Assembly: GCF_032391395.1 (NCBI RefSeq)
Contig: NZ_CP135916.1
Location: forward strand, 1,240,001-1,304,000
Origin: Sphingomonas sp. Y38-1Y
GTDB taxonomy: Bacteria > Pseudomonadota > Alphaproteobacteria > Sphingomonadales > Sphingomonadaceae
DNA length: 64,000 nt
Direction: 5' to 3'
In this document: positions 36,392 to 44,301 of the stretch, piece by piece
Numbering within the stretch: position 1 is the first letter of the stretch
How the letters are laid out: every line of letters begins with the position of its first letter
Made by a program: the position numbers and the translations under genes
The notes under the pieces: model-generated
Told to the model about the DNA's origin: nothing
Databases searched by the model: none
What the model saw: the letters and a program-made list of their open reading frames with translations, nothing else

Positions 36392-36439
36392 ATGCATGGA
36401 TCGTGCGCGCCATTGCCGGTACAAGCTCGATCCATGCAT
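36392..36439. promoter_or_regulatory. 12-bp inverted repeat spanning the lrp start codon
   Basis: ATGCATGGATCG (36392-36403) and CGATCCATGCAT (36428-36439) are perfect reverse complements separated by 24 nt, and the second copy contains the regulator's ATG (36434). It could be a two-site operator for autoregulation, or a hairpin hiding the start codon in longer transcripts. Confidence 0.6.
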
Positions 36440-36904
36440 ATCGACCGGATCGACCGTGCCATCCTGCGCGTCCTTGCCGACGATGCGCGCGCGCCCGTCG
36501 CCCGCGTCGCGGATGCGTGCGGCCTCTCTCAATCCGCCTGCTCGCGCCGCATCGCCGCGCTGGAGGCCGCGGGGGCGATCCGCGGCTATGGCGCGCGGCT
36601 GGGCGCCCGGCGACTCGGCGTCCATGTCACGGCCCTGGTCGACATCACGCTGTCGACCCAAGTCGAAGAGGACCTTGCCGCGTTCGAGCGAGCGGTGGGC
36701 GCGATCCCCGGCGTCGTCGGCTGCGCGCTGGTGTCGGGGGGACAGGATTATCGGCTGACCATCCTCGCCCGCGATCTGGACGACTACGAGCGGCTGCACC
36801 GCGAGCATCTGGGCCGGCTGCCCGGCGTGACGACGATCAACTCCAGCTTCGTCCTGCGCGAGGTGCCCACGCTGGGCGAGGCGGAGGCGATGCTGGGGAC
36901 GTAA
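36434..36904 (+). CDS. Lrp/AsnC family transcriptional regulator
   Basis: A 156-residue regulator with an N-terminal winged helix-turn-helix (IDRAILRVLADDARAPVARVADACGLSQSACSRRIAALEAAGAIRGYGARL) and a C-terminal RAM ligand-binding domain (VHVTALVDITLSTQ, VGCALVSGGQDYRLTILARDLDDYERL). Divergent placement next to ald matches known AldR/Lrp-type regulators activating alanine dehydrogenase with alanine as effector; this is inference from context. The start at 36434 gives the normal N-terminus. Confidence 0.93.
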   Translation: MHIDRIDRAILRVLADDARAPVARVADACGLSQSACSRRIAALEAAGAIRGYGARLGARRLGVHVTALVDITLSTQVEEDLAAFERAVGAIPGVVGCALVSGGQDYRLTILARDLDDYERLHREHLGRLPGVTTINSSFVLREVPTLGEAEAMLGT

Positions 36905-36905
36905 G

Positions 36906-37035
36906 GTCCTCCCCTGCAAGGGGAGGGGGACCGCCGCGAAGCGGTGGTGGAGGGGTGTTGCCGCATACGCGTCGCTAGCGGCGGCTACCCCTCCACCAGC
37001 CTGCGGCTGGTCCCCCTCCCCCGCCGGGGGAGGAG
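36906..37035. repeat. Composite inverted repeat (family B)
   Basis: CCTCCCCTGCAAGGGGAGG and GGTCCCCCTCCCCCGCCGGGGGAGG flank GGTGGTGGAGGGGT/ACCCCTCCACCAGCC inner arms, as in the element at 16508-16645. The rest of the 323-bp gap 36905-37227 ahead of kup shows no gene or clear promoter. Confidence 0.85.
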
Positions 37036-37227
37036 CTTGAAGGAGCCACGTTGCGGGCCGCATCGCGCGGTGCTAACGGCGCGCCGGACATGGACCGGAA
37101 CGTCGCCCGCGCGCTGACTTCGCCTCGACCGGCCGACCGGGAAGCCGTGCGTCCGTGACGCCCGCCCCGGCGCGCCCGCCGCCCCGCGACCGAACCGGCC
37201 GCCGCCCCGCACCATCCCAATCAGCCG

Positions 37228-39072
37228 ATGTGGAAACTCGTCGTCGGCGCGATCGGCATCGTGTTCGGCGACATCGGCACCAGCCCGCTCTACGCGATGA
37301 AGGAGACCTTCATCGGCCACCATCCGCTGCCGGTCGAGCCCTTCTTCGTCTACGGCGTCGTCAGCCTCGTCTTCTGGACGATGGTGATGATCGTCACCGT
37401 CAAATATGTCGGCTTCATCATGCGCGCCGACAATAATGGCGAAGGCGGGAGCATGTCGCTGCTCGCGCTCATCACCCGGCGGAGCGGCGGGGCGGGCTGG
37501 ACCGCCAGCCTGGTCATGCTGGGCGTGTTCGCCACCGCGCTCTTCTATGGCGACAGCGTCATCACGCCCGCCATCTCGGTGCTGTCCGCGGTCGAGGGGC
37601 TGACGACGGTCAATCCCGGCTTCACGCCCTGGGTGCTGCCGATCGCCACCGCCATCCTCGTTTTCCTGTTCGTGCTCCAGGCGCGGGGTACGGAGACGAT
37701 GGGCAAGCTGTTCGGGCCGATCGTGCTCGTCTATTTCGCGACGCTCGCCGGTCTCGGCATCATGCACATCGTCACGCGGCCGGAAGTGCTGATGGCGCTG
37801 TCGCCGCATTATGCCGCCGAGTTCTTCGCGATGCGGCCGCTGCTCGCCTTCCTCGCGCTCGGCTCGGTCGTGCTCGCGGTGACGGGGGCCGAAGCGCTCT
37901 ATGCCGACATGGGCCATTTCGGGCGCAAGCCGATCTCGATCGCCTGGCTCTATCTCGTCTTTCCGGCGCTGGTGCTCAACTATCTGGGCCAGGCGGCGCT
38001 GCTGCTCAACGATCCGTCGGCGGCGTCCAATCCCTTCTTCCGCATGGCGCCGGAGGAGTGGCGCCTGCCGCTCGTCATCCTGGCGACGATGGCGACGGTG
38101 ATCGCCAGTCAGGCGGTGATCTCCGGCGCGTTCTCGATCACGCAGCAGGCGATCCAGCTCGGCTTCATCCCGCGGATGCGGATCACGCACACCAGTGCGA
38201 CGACGGTCGGCCAGATCTATATCCCGATGGTCAACTGGACGCTGCTGGTCATGGTGCTGTTGCTGGTGTTCACCTTCGGCAACTCGACCGACCTCGCCGC
38301 CGCCTATGGCATCGCGGTCACCGGCACGATGTTCATTACTACCTGCATGCTGGGCGTGCTGATGTGGCGCGTCTGGGCGTTCAACCGCTTCCTGGCGGGC
38401 GGGCTGTTCGCCGCGTTCCTGGTCATCGACGGCGCGTACCTTGCGTCGAACATGCTCAAGGTAACCGATGGCGGCTGGTTCCCGCTGCTCATCGGCATCA
38501 TCATCTTCACGCTGCTGACCACCTGGTCGAAGGGGCGCAAGCTGATGATGGAGCGGCTTCGCGAAAGCGCGATGCCGATCAAGGTGTTCATCCAGTCGGC
38601 CGCCAATTCGGCGACGCGCGTGCCCGGCACCGCGGTGTTCATGACCTCGACGCCGGAGGGCGTGCCGCACGCGCTGCTCCACAACCTCAAGCACAACAAG
38701 GTGCTGCACGAGCGTGTGATCCTGTTGACCGTCAAGATCATCGACGAGCCCTATGTGGCCGAGGCCAATCGCGTCCGGCTGGAGCATCTGGAAAGCGGCT
38801 TCCACCGCATGGTCCTCTGCTACGGCTTCATGGAAGAGGTCGATGTTCCCGCCGCCCTGAAGCGCGTCCACAATTGCGAGGGCGAGTTCCGGATGATGGA
38901 GACGAGCTTCTTCCTTGCCCGCCAGACATTGCTCCCCTCGGCGCGGCCGGGGATGATGATCTGGCGCGAGAAGCTGTTCGCATGGATGCTGCGCAACGCC
39001 GAAAGCGCGATGGAGTTCTTCCGCCTTCCCACCAATCGCGTCGTCGAGCTGGGCAGCCAGGTGGAGATTTGA
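37228..39072 (+). CDS. kup: Low-affinity potassium transporter Kup
   Basis: A 614-residue K+/H+ symporter with twelve predicted helices and a cytoplasmic C-terminal domain of about 150 residues. [51 protein letters not shown] and the later [13 protein letters not shown] are the family signatures. The protein begins almost directly at the first helix because an in-frame stop at 37156 and the lack of start codons rule out a longer leader; no good ribosome-binding site is visible. The stop overlaps the next start (TTGA). Confidence 0.95.
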   Translation: MWKLVVGAIGIVFGDIGTSPLYAMKETFIGHHPLPVEPFFVYGVVSLVFWTMVMIVTVKYVGFIMRADNNGEGGSMSLLALITRRSGGAGWTASLVMLGVFATALFYGDSVITPAISVLSAVEGLTTVNPGFTPWVLPIATAILVFLFVLQARGTETMGKLFGPIVLVYFATLAGLGIMHIVTRPEVLMALSPHYAAEFFAMRPLLAFLALGSVVLAVTGAEALYADMGHFGRKPISIAWLYLVFPALVLNYLGQAALLLNDPSAASNPFFRMAPEEWRLPLVILATMATVIASQAVISGAFSITQQAIQLGFIPRMRITHTSATTVGQIYIPMVNWTLLVMVLLLVFTFGNSTDLAAAYGIAVTGTMFITTCMLGVLMWRVWAFNRFLAGGLFAAFLVIDGAYLASNMLKVTDGGWFPLLIGIIIFTLLTTWSKGRKLMMERLRESAMPIKVFIQSAANSATRVPGTAVFMTSTPEGVPHALLHNLKHNKVLHERVILLTVKIIDEPYVAEANRVRLEHLESGFHRMVLCYGFMEEVDVPAALKRVHNCEGEFRMMETSFFLARQTLLPSARPGMMIWREKLFAWMLRNAESAMEFFRLPTNRVVELGSQVEI

Positions 39073-39581
39073 GCGACCTGGACGCGCCCGTTATCGTCAC
39101 GGCGCTGTTCGGGGCGGCGGACGCGGCGTGGTTGACGGGGCTGCGCCAGCGCCACTTTCCGCCAGAGCGTAACCATCTCGACGCGCACCTGACGCTGTTC
39201 CACCACATCGCGCCGAGCCTGGCGCCCGAGGTCAAGCAGCGGCTGGTCGCGGAGACGCGCGGGATCGCACCGCCCCAGGCGCGCGTCGGCGGCGTCATGT
39301 CGCTGGGGCGGGGGACCGCATTCCGCATCGAGAGCCCTGAGCTGGAGGCGATCCGCGCCCGCTTGGCCGATGCGTTTCGCGGCATGCTGATGCCGCAGGA
39401 CCAGGCCGGCTGGCGCCCGCACGTCACGATCCAGAACAAGGTCGAGCCCGCCGCGGCGAAGGCGCTCAAGGCCGAGATCGAGGCCGGGTTCAGCCCGCGG
39501 CCGCTGGCGATCGCGGGGCTGGCGGCATGGTGGTATCGCGGCGGTCCGTGGCAGCCGCTCAGCCGCCACATGTTCGCTTGA
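39069..39581 (+). CDS. 2'-5' RNA ligase (2H phosphoesterase) family protein
   Basis: A 170-residue protein with two H-x-T motifs, HLTLFHH and HVTIQNK, that define the 2H phosphoesterase fold (RNA 2',3'-cyclic phosphodiesterase or 2'-5' ligase activity). I used the TTG at 39069, which overlaps the kup stop and gives the standard beta-strand opening (IVTALFG). Translation is probably coupled to kup; no functional link is evident. Confidence 0.85.
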   Translation: MSDLDAPVIVTALFGAADAAWLTGLRQRHFPPERNHLDAHLTLFHHIAPSLAPEVKQRLVAETRGIAPPQARVGGVMSLGRGTAFRIESPELEAIRARLADAFRGMLMPQDQAGWRPHVTIQNKVEPAAAKALKAEIEAGFSPRPLAIAGLAAWWYRGGPWQPLSRHMFA

Positions 39582-39640
39582 CGATCCGGCGGGCCGCTCG
39601 TATGTCGCCCGCCTCGCCAGCACCGCTGGCGGCCCCGTGG

Positions 39641-39717
39641 GGCGGAGTAGCTCAGTTGGTTAGAGCAGCGGAATCATAATCCGCGTGTCGGGGGTTCAAG
39701 TCCCTCCTCCGCTACCA
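39641..39717 (+). tRNA. tRNA-Met (anticodon CAT)
   Basis: A 77-nt cloverleaf with the acceptor stem GGCGGAG...CTCCGCT (first pair G-U), D-arm AGCTCAGTTGGTTAGAGC, anticodon CAT at 39675-39677 in a GCGGAATCATAATCCGC arm, a GGTTCAAGTCC T-loop and encoded CCA. The sequence looks like elongator tRNA-Met, not initiator. A lysidine-modified tRNA-Ile(CAT) cannot be fully excluded by eye. Confidence 0.93.
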
Positions 39718-39726
39718 CGCCTTTCC

Positions 39727-39954
39727 TCAGCCGTGATATTCGCGAAAGACGCCCTTGATCGTCGCGCCGCGCGCGCCGCATTCGCGGCATCGTGAGCGGC
39801 GTTCGGCGTCGGTGAGGAGCGTCATCGCGCCATAGGCTTTCGCGACCAGCTTGGGCGGCAGGATCACGGTCCGGCGACACGCGCGGCAGCGGATCTCGGC
39901 GTGCTGGCACCTGCGCTCGAAATCCATGACCACCCGAATCGTCCTGTCTGCCAT
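39727..39954 (-). CDS. Small zinc-ribbon-like protein
   Basis: A 75-residue protein with two Cys pairs, IRCRACRRT and SRCRECGARG, spaced like a zinc ribbon or knuckle. It is basic and could bind nucleic acid. The family is not recognised. It is convergent with tRNA-Met, 10 bp away. Confidence 0.72.
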   Translation of the reverse strand: MADRTIRVVMDFERRCQHAEIRCRACRRTVILPPKLVAKAYGAMTLLTDAERRSRCRECGARGATIKGVFREYHG

Positions 39955-40017
39955 GGGCGAACGGAAGCGGAACGGGGCGCTGTAGGATAGCCGGTCCTCG
40001 GCGCTGCCGGTGCAATC

Positions 40018-40905
40018 TCAGCCGGGCCGTACGGCCCGCGCAAGCATCCACGCGCCGAGCAGGCCGGCATCGCCCGACAAAGCGGAGGGCGCGACGACCG
40101 CATCCACCGCTTGCGGGGGCAGCAGATAGCCATTGTCCAGTCGCCGCGTCTCCGCACGGATGCGGTCGATCATTCCGGGCGTCCCGAGCACGCCCCCGCC
40201 AAACGCGATCCGCCGCGGCGACAGCGTGGCGATCAGCGCGATCGCCAGATGGGCGAGCGCCTGGGCGACGATGGCGTGTCCCGGATGGTCGCCGGGCAGT
40301 TCCGACAGCGACGCGCCCCAGCGATCGAAGATCGCGGGCCCCGACGCGATCCCCTCCAGGCAGTCGCCATGATAGGGGCAGCGGCCGGGAAAGTCGGTGT
40401 CGTCCGGATGGCGGGGTACGCGGAAATGGCCCATCTCGGCGTGGCGCTCGCCGTCCAGCGGTACGCCATCGACGACCACCCCGCCTCCGATGCCCGTGCC
40501 CACGGTGATATACACGACCACGCCGCCGATCCTGCCGACCGCGGCCTCTGCCATAGCCGCCGCGGCGACGTCGGTATCGAAGCCGGCGGGGGTGTCGCCG
40601 GCGATCCCCGCCACCAGCTTCGTGCCGCTCCAGCCGGGCTTGGGCGTGTTGAGGATCGATCCCCAATCGGCCGAGCCGCGGTCGCGATCGACGGGACCGA
40701 AGCTGCCGATGCCATAGGTGTCGATCGGCCCGCGCTCGGCACTCGCCGCGGCGAAGAAGGCGCGGACCGCGGCCAGCGTCTCGTCCGGCGTCGTCGTCGC
40801 GATACGAACACGCTCGCCGATCGGGCCACAGTCGTCGGCGAGCGAGCAGACGAACTTGGTGCCGCCCGCCTCGACGCACCCATAAAGTCGCTTGCCGCCC
40901 ATCAT
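40018..40905 (-). CDS. ROK-family sugar kinase (fructokinase-like)
   Basis: A 295-residue sugar kinase. YGCVEAGGTKFVCSLAD is the ATP phosphate-1 motif, IDTYGIGSFGPVD and YITVGTGIGGGVVVDG form the sugar/ATP core, and RCPYHGDCLEGIASGPA with the preceding HAEMGH provides the structural zinc site of the fructokinase/mannokinase branch. It is cytosolic and probably phosphorylates fructose or mannose. The start is MMGG at 40905; the second Met is equally possible. Confidence 0.93.
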   Translation of the reverse strand: MMGGKRLYGCVEAGGTKFVCSLADDCGPIGERVRIATTTPDETLAAVRAFFAAASAERGPIDTYGIGSFGPVDRDRGSADWGSILNTPKPGWSGTKLVAGIAGDTPAGFDTDVAAAAMAEAAVGRIGGVVVYITVGTGIGGGVVVDGVPLDGERHAEMGHFRVPRHPDDTDFPGRCPYHGDCLEGIASGPAIFDRWGASLSELPGDHPGHAIVAQALAHLAIALIATLSPRRIAFGGGVLGTPGMIDRIRAETRRLDNGYLLPPQAVDAVVAPSALSGDAGLLGAWMLARAVRPG

Positions 40906-41072
40906 CCCGTCTCCCTTTGTAACGGGCGTAGCCGACCGGACACCCCGGCCGTCAAGCCGCGAGGCGCTGGCGGGGCCGCGAAGCTACCAGTCACATGGTA
41001 CGTCCGCACCATATCGGCGGGTGCGGGCGGGCCGTACAGCGGGCGCGCCAACGATAACGAAAGCGGGTCGCC

Positions 41073-41237
41073 ATGGACAGGACGGACGAGGACGAGCACG
41101 CCTATTTCCTCAAGCGGCGCGACGACCATCGCACGCTGGCCAGGCGCTGCGAGGACGCATCGCAGCGGGCGCTGCATGAGCGGTTCGCCGATCTCTATGC
41201 CGAACGTGCGGCGTCGATCGGAGTAGATGACCACTAA
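41073..41237 (+). CDS. 54-residue charged protein of unknown function
   Basis: The frame MDRTDEDEHAYFLKRRDDHR...IGVDDH encodes a soluble, strongly charged, probably helical protein. It is preceded by AAAGCGGGTCG, a weak ribosome-binding site. No family is recognised. It lies at the head of a group of small stress-type genes, though I find no EcfG promoter directly before it. Confidence 0.6.
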   Translation: MDRTDEDEHAYFLKRRDDHRTLARRCEDASQRALHERFADLYAERAASIGVDDH

Positions 41238-41258
41238 GGGTCAGGCGCAAAGATACCA

Positions 41259-41283
41259 GGAACGGCCTAACTTTTGATAGGTT
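41259..41283 (+). promoter_or_regulatory. EcfG-type promoter, one mismatch
   Basis: GGAAC (41259-41263), 16 nt, GGTT (41280-41283) differs from the EcfG consensus only at the first base of the -10 element. A 9-bp hairpin ATCGGCCCG/CGGGCCGAT (41295-41303/41310-41318) follows in the leader before the lipoprotein gene at 41335. Confidence 0.65.
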
Positions 41284-41334
41284 CTACCCGTCCAATCGGC
41301 CCGGCCAATCGGGCCGATCCGGACGGAGACGTCG

Positions 41335-41655
41335 ATGCGACCCCTTATCATCGCTGCCTTGGCCGGCGCGGCGCTCTCCGCCTGCGCCGCCCCCTCGACG
41401 CGGATCGCAGACGGGCTCCAGCGCTACGGGCTGGACGCGCAGCGCTCGCAATGCGTGGGCGACCGGCTCGGCAGCAATCTGTCGCTCGGCCAGCTTCAGC
41501 AGCTCGGCAGTGCGGCCGCCGCCTATCGCCGTGACGACAGCGATCCCACCCGCCTGACGGTCAGCGACCTGCTGCGCGTCGCGGGGGAGATCAAAGACCC
41601 CAGGATCGCGCTCGAAGTGGGCAAGGCCGCCGCCGGGTGCGGCGTCGTGCCCTGA
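41335..41655 (+). CDS. Small predicted lipoprotein
   Basis: A 106-residue protein with signal sequence MRPLIIAALAGAALSAC ending in an LSAC lipobox, so Cys17 is the likely lipidated residue. The mature part contains LQRYGLDAQRSQCVGDRLGSNLS and a second pair of Cys residues. No family name is certain. It is placed behind a near-consensus EcfG promoter and a leader hairpin, and 21 nt before a CsbD-like gene, suggesting a stress operon. Confidence 0.78.
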   Translation: MRPLIIAALAGAALSACAAPSTRIADGLQRYGLDAQRSQCVGDRLGSNLSLGQLQQLGSAAAAYRRDDSDPTRLTVSDLLRVAGEIKDPRIALEVGKAAAGCGVVP

Positions 41656-41676
41656 GCGAATCATCACAGGAGCTAG

Positions 41677-42036
41677 ATGATGAACAAGCATGAGGTTCGC
41701 GGCAGCGTCCGCCACGTCGGCGGCGCCGCCGAAAAGGCGATCGGGGACGTGGTCGACAGCAACGACCTTCGCGTGGGCGGCGTCGTCGATCAGGTCGCGG
41801 GCAGCGCCGAGCATCTGTTCGGCCGTGTGAAGTCGATCGCCGAGGATGCGGCCGACGCGACGCCGGGCCTGATCGAGGCCGCGCGCGACCGCGTCGAGGA
41901 CGCCGCGCATCGCTCTGCCCATGTCGCGCGGAAGGCGGCGCACAAGGCCAAGGGCGAGCCGCTGTGGATCGGTACGGCGGTCGCCGCGATCGCCGGCTAT
42001 GCCATCGGCGCGCTCGTCCACCGACGCCGGGGCTGA
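41677..42036 (+). CDS. CsbD-like stress protein with C-terminal membrane anchor
   Basis: A 119-residue protein. The N-terminal ~60 residues (HEVRGSVRHVGGAAEKAIGDVVDSNDLRVGGVVDQVAG) match CsbD-family helical proteins, the middle is an Ala-rich amphipathic helix, and the end WIGTAVAAIAGYAIGALVHRRRG is a membrane segment with a basic cap, as in YqjD/ElaB-type proteins. Probably an inner-membrane-associated stress protein. AGGAGC precedes the ATG pair at 41677. Confidence 0.82.
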   Translation: MMNKHEVRGSVRHVGGAAEKAIGDVVDSNDLRVGGVVDQVAGSAEHLFGRVKSIAEDAADATPGLIEAARDRVEDAAHRSAHVARKAAHKAKGEPLWIGTAVAAIAGYAIGALVHRRRG

Positions 42037-42047
42037 GCCAGCCCGAC

Positions 42048-43559
42048 ATGAAGGCCGTGGCCAAGTCGCTGCGCGAGACCGCGGATCTGCGCCACCTGCG
42101 CCAGATCGTCGCAGGCCTCGACGAAGGCGTGATCCTGATCGATCCCGACGAGACGTTGCTGTGGGCGAATGCCGCGGCGCTGGCGATGCACGGGGTCGAT
42201 CGGCTCGAGGATCTCGGCCGCGACGTCGACGATTATCGCCGGCGCTTCCAGCTGCGCTATCGCAACAACCATCGGCTTGCCGCCGACGACTACCCGATCG
42301 AGCGCGTCGTCAACGGCGACAGCTTCTCCGAAGTGGTGGTCGAGGTGACGGTGGCGGGCGAGGACGAACCGCGCTGGGTGCATCAGGTGCGCAGCCTCGT
42401 CCTCAACGACGATGACGAGGGCGAGCCGTCGTGCGTCGTGCTCGTCATCCAGGACGTGACCGCGCGGTTCGAGGCGGAGGATCGGTTCGAGCAGTCGTTC
42501 AACGCCAATCCGGCGCCTGCGCTGATCTGTCGCCTGGCCGACCTTCGCTACGTCAAGGTCAACCAGGGTTTCCTCGAGATGACCGGGCACCAGCGCGATC
42601 AGGTGCTGTGCCGCACCGTCTATGACCTCGACGTGCTGCGCGAGGCCGATCGCCGCGATCTGGCCAAGGCGCGGCTGTGCGACGGCGCGACGATCCCGCA
42701 GATGGAGGCGGAGCTCGAGCTGCCCGAGGGTGGCACCAAGCTCGTCATCGTCGCCGGACAGCCCATCGACATGGGCGGCGAGCCCTGCATGCTGTTCACC
42801 TTCGCCGACCTCGAGCCCCGGCGAAAGGCCGAGGCGGCGCTTCGCCACAGCGAGGAGCGCTTCACGCGCACGTTCCAGCTTGCGCCGGTGCCGATGGCGA
42901 TCGGTGCGCGCGACGGTCATCGGCTGTGCGAGGTCAATGCCAGCTTTACCGAGCTGACGGGGTATGCGGCGACCGACATCATCGGCCGTTCGCTGGCCGA
43001 GACCGGATTGTGGGCAGACGCGGACGTCCGCCGCGATGTCGAGAGCGCGATCGAGCATGGCCGCGACCTGCGCGGGCATGACGTGCGCATCGTGGCGAAA
43101 GACGGGGGGACGGCCGACTGCCTCGTGTCGACCGAGGCGATCACCATCGGCGGCGATGCGTGCGTGCTCTGGGCGTTTCAGGACATCACCCAGCGCAAGG
43201 CGACCGAACTCGAACTGGTCGAGGCGATCGAGGCGGTGATGAAGGACACGCGCTGGTTCAGTCGATCGATCATGGACAAGCTCGCGCGGCTGCGGGCGCC
43301 CCAGCCGGAAGTGTCGGGTGCGGGGCTGGACGACCTGACCGCGCGCGAGCGCGAGGTGCTGGCGCTGATCTGCCGCGGGCTGGACGACAAGAGCATCGCG
43401 CGGGCGCTGGGTGTGTCGGGCAACACCGTGCGCAACCATGTCGCGCGGATCTATGGCAAGATCGGCGTCAATCGCCGCACTGCCGCCGCTGCCTGGGCGC
43501 GCGCACGCGGGTTCGACAGCGATGCGGTGGCGCCGGTGAAGCGAGAGACTGCGTCATGA
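42048..43559 (+). CDS. Multi-PAS domain regulator with LuxR-type DNA-binding domain
   Basis: A 503-residue protein with three consecutive PAS-like domains (about 15-155, 158-275 and 275-395; for example ILIDPDETLLWANAAALAMHGV and REVNASFTELTGY-like segments) and a C-terminal LuxR/NarL helix-turn-helix (DLTAREREVLALICRGLDDKSIARALGVSGNTVRNHVARIYGKIG). It has no kinase or receiver domain, so it appears to be a one-component sensor-regulator. The ATG at 42048 lacks a strong ribosome-binding site. It lies 11 nt after the CsbD-like gene and is coupled (ATGA) to a second CsbD-like gene. Confidence 0.9.
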   Translation: MKAVAKSLRETADLRHLRQIVAGLDEGVILIDPDETLLWANAAALAMHGVDRLEDLGRDVDDYRRRFQLRYRNNHRLAADDYPIERVVNGDSFSEVVVEVTVAGEDEPRWVHQVRSLVLNDDDEGEPSCVVLVIQDVTARFEAEDRFEQSFNANPAPALICRLADLRYVKVNQGFLEMTGHQRDQVLCRTVYDLDVLREADRRDLAKARLCDGATIPQMEAELELPEGGTKLVIVAGQPIDMGGEPCMLFTFADLEPRRKAEAALRHSEERFTRTFQLAPVPMAIGARDGHRLCEVNASFTELTGYAATDIIGRSLAETGLWADADVRRDVESAIEHGRDLRGHDVRIVAKDGGTADCLVSTEAITIGGDACVLWAFQDITQRKATELELVEAIEAVMKDTRWFSRSIMDKLARLRAPQPEVSGAGLDDLTAREREVLALICRGLDDKSIARALGVSGNTVRNHVARIYGKIGVNRRTAAAAWARARGFDSDAVAPVKRETAS

Positions 43560-43708
43560 GCGTGCCGAACGACGAGGCGGCGCGTGCCCGTGCTGCCAAG
43601 GGGGCGGCACGGGAAGCGATCGGCAAGCTGATCGGCGACGATGCCGAAGTCCGCAAGGGCCGCGACGAACGGGAAGCGACCGCGCCGTCGCAGAAGAAAC
43701 GCAAGTGA
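43556..43708 (+). CDS. Short CsbD-like protein
   Basis: A 50-residue protein. AAKGAAREAIGKLIGDDAEVRKGRDE follows the CsbD core pattern (G-x-x-KEAxGKxxGD), ending in a Lys-rich tail. The start overlaps the PAS-LuxR stop (ATGA), so it is translationally coupled to the regulator and is probably one of its partners or targets. Confidence 0.75.
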   Translation: MSVPNDEAARARAAKGAAREAIGKLIGDDAEVRKGRDEREATAPSQKKRK

Positions 43709-43844
43709 TCCAGGCGGCCTTACCCATGCGGCTCGGTCCCGCCTGCTTTGGCGCAGCGGCGGTCTGCCGCTGCTCGCGCTGTGTACCCGCGGCAGGCCGG
43801 CGTATCGGGCCTGCCGCACCCATTCTGGAGCCAAGGAGAAGGCC

Positions 43845-43985
43845 ATGAAGAAGATCGCGATGATGGCGGGGCTGTCCGCACTCGTCACGCTGGCGGCGTG
43901 CAACACCGTCAACGGCGCGGGCAAGGATCTGAGCTCGGCCGGCAGCGCCGTGTCGGGCGCGTCGGGTCAGAAGGGCAAGAATTAA
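43845..43985 (+). CDS. Entericidin-like lipoprotein
   Basis: A 46-residue peptide: MKKIAMMAGLSALVTLAAC is a lipoprotein signal with a LAAC lipobox, and NTVNGAGKDLSSAGSAVSGAS is the entericidin A/B pattern. Entericidins are small cell-envelope lipoproteins, in E. coli stationary-phase induced and toxin/antidote-related. AAGGAGAAGG precedes the start. Strong hairpins follow at 43992-44056. Confidence 0.87.
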   Translation: MKKIAMMAGLSALVTLAACNTVNGAGKDLSSAGSAVSGASGQKGKN

Positions 43986-43991
43986 GGGGCC

Positions 43992-44056
43992 GCGCCGCCG
44001 CCTCTGGCGGCGCTCTCCTGCGGGACGGACGACCGGCGGCCCCACCCGCCGGTCGT
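43992..44056. terminator. Tandem hairpins between convergent small genes
   Basis: GCGCCGCC/GGCGGCGC (43992-43999/44006-44013) is followed by an 11-bp stem ACGACCGGCGG/CCGCCGGTCGT (44029-44039/44046-44056). They occupy the gap between the entericidin-like gene and the minus-strand gene at 44068 and probably terminate both. Confidence 0.7.
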
Positions 44057-44067
44057 TCGCCTTGCCG

Positions 44068-44253
44068 CTATTCGCGGGCCTGTCCGCGATCCAGCGTGTC
44101 ACTGGGACGGCGCGCATCGCCTTCCTTCTGGTGCTCGGTCGAGATGTTCGGGTTCGGCTGGGTCTCGGTTGGCTTGTTGCCGGCGGTCGTCTTCTCGCCG
44201 GGCTCGGTCGAGAGATTGGGGTCGGGCTGCGTCTCGGTATGCTCGCCGCTCAT
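44068..44253 (-). CDS. 61-residue disordered protein with internal repeat, stress promoter
   Basis: A highly hydrophilic protein containing two copies of a TETQP(D/N)PN(L/I)STE unit and no hydrophobic core, so it is likely intrinsically disordered. No family is recognised. The start at 44253 follows AAGGAGAG; an exact EcfG promoter lies at 44276-44301. It is separate from yciB although on the same strand. Confidence 0.75.
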   Translation of the reverse strand: MSGEHTETQPDPNLSTEPGEKTTAGNKPTETQPNPNISTEHQKEGDARRPSDTLDRGQARE

Positions 44254-44275
44254 GCTGGCTCTCCTTCGCCGGATC

Positions 44276-44301
44276 AACGGCTTGGGCGCCGGCCGCGTTC
44301 C
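44276..44301 (-). promoter_or_regulatory. EcfG-type general stress promoter (minus strand)
   Basis: On the minus strand GGAAC (44301-44297), 17 nt, CGTT (44279-44276) matches the EcfG consensus exactly, 22 nt before the start of the repeat-containing small protein gene. It abuts the yciB stop. Confidence 0.8.
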
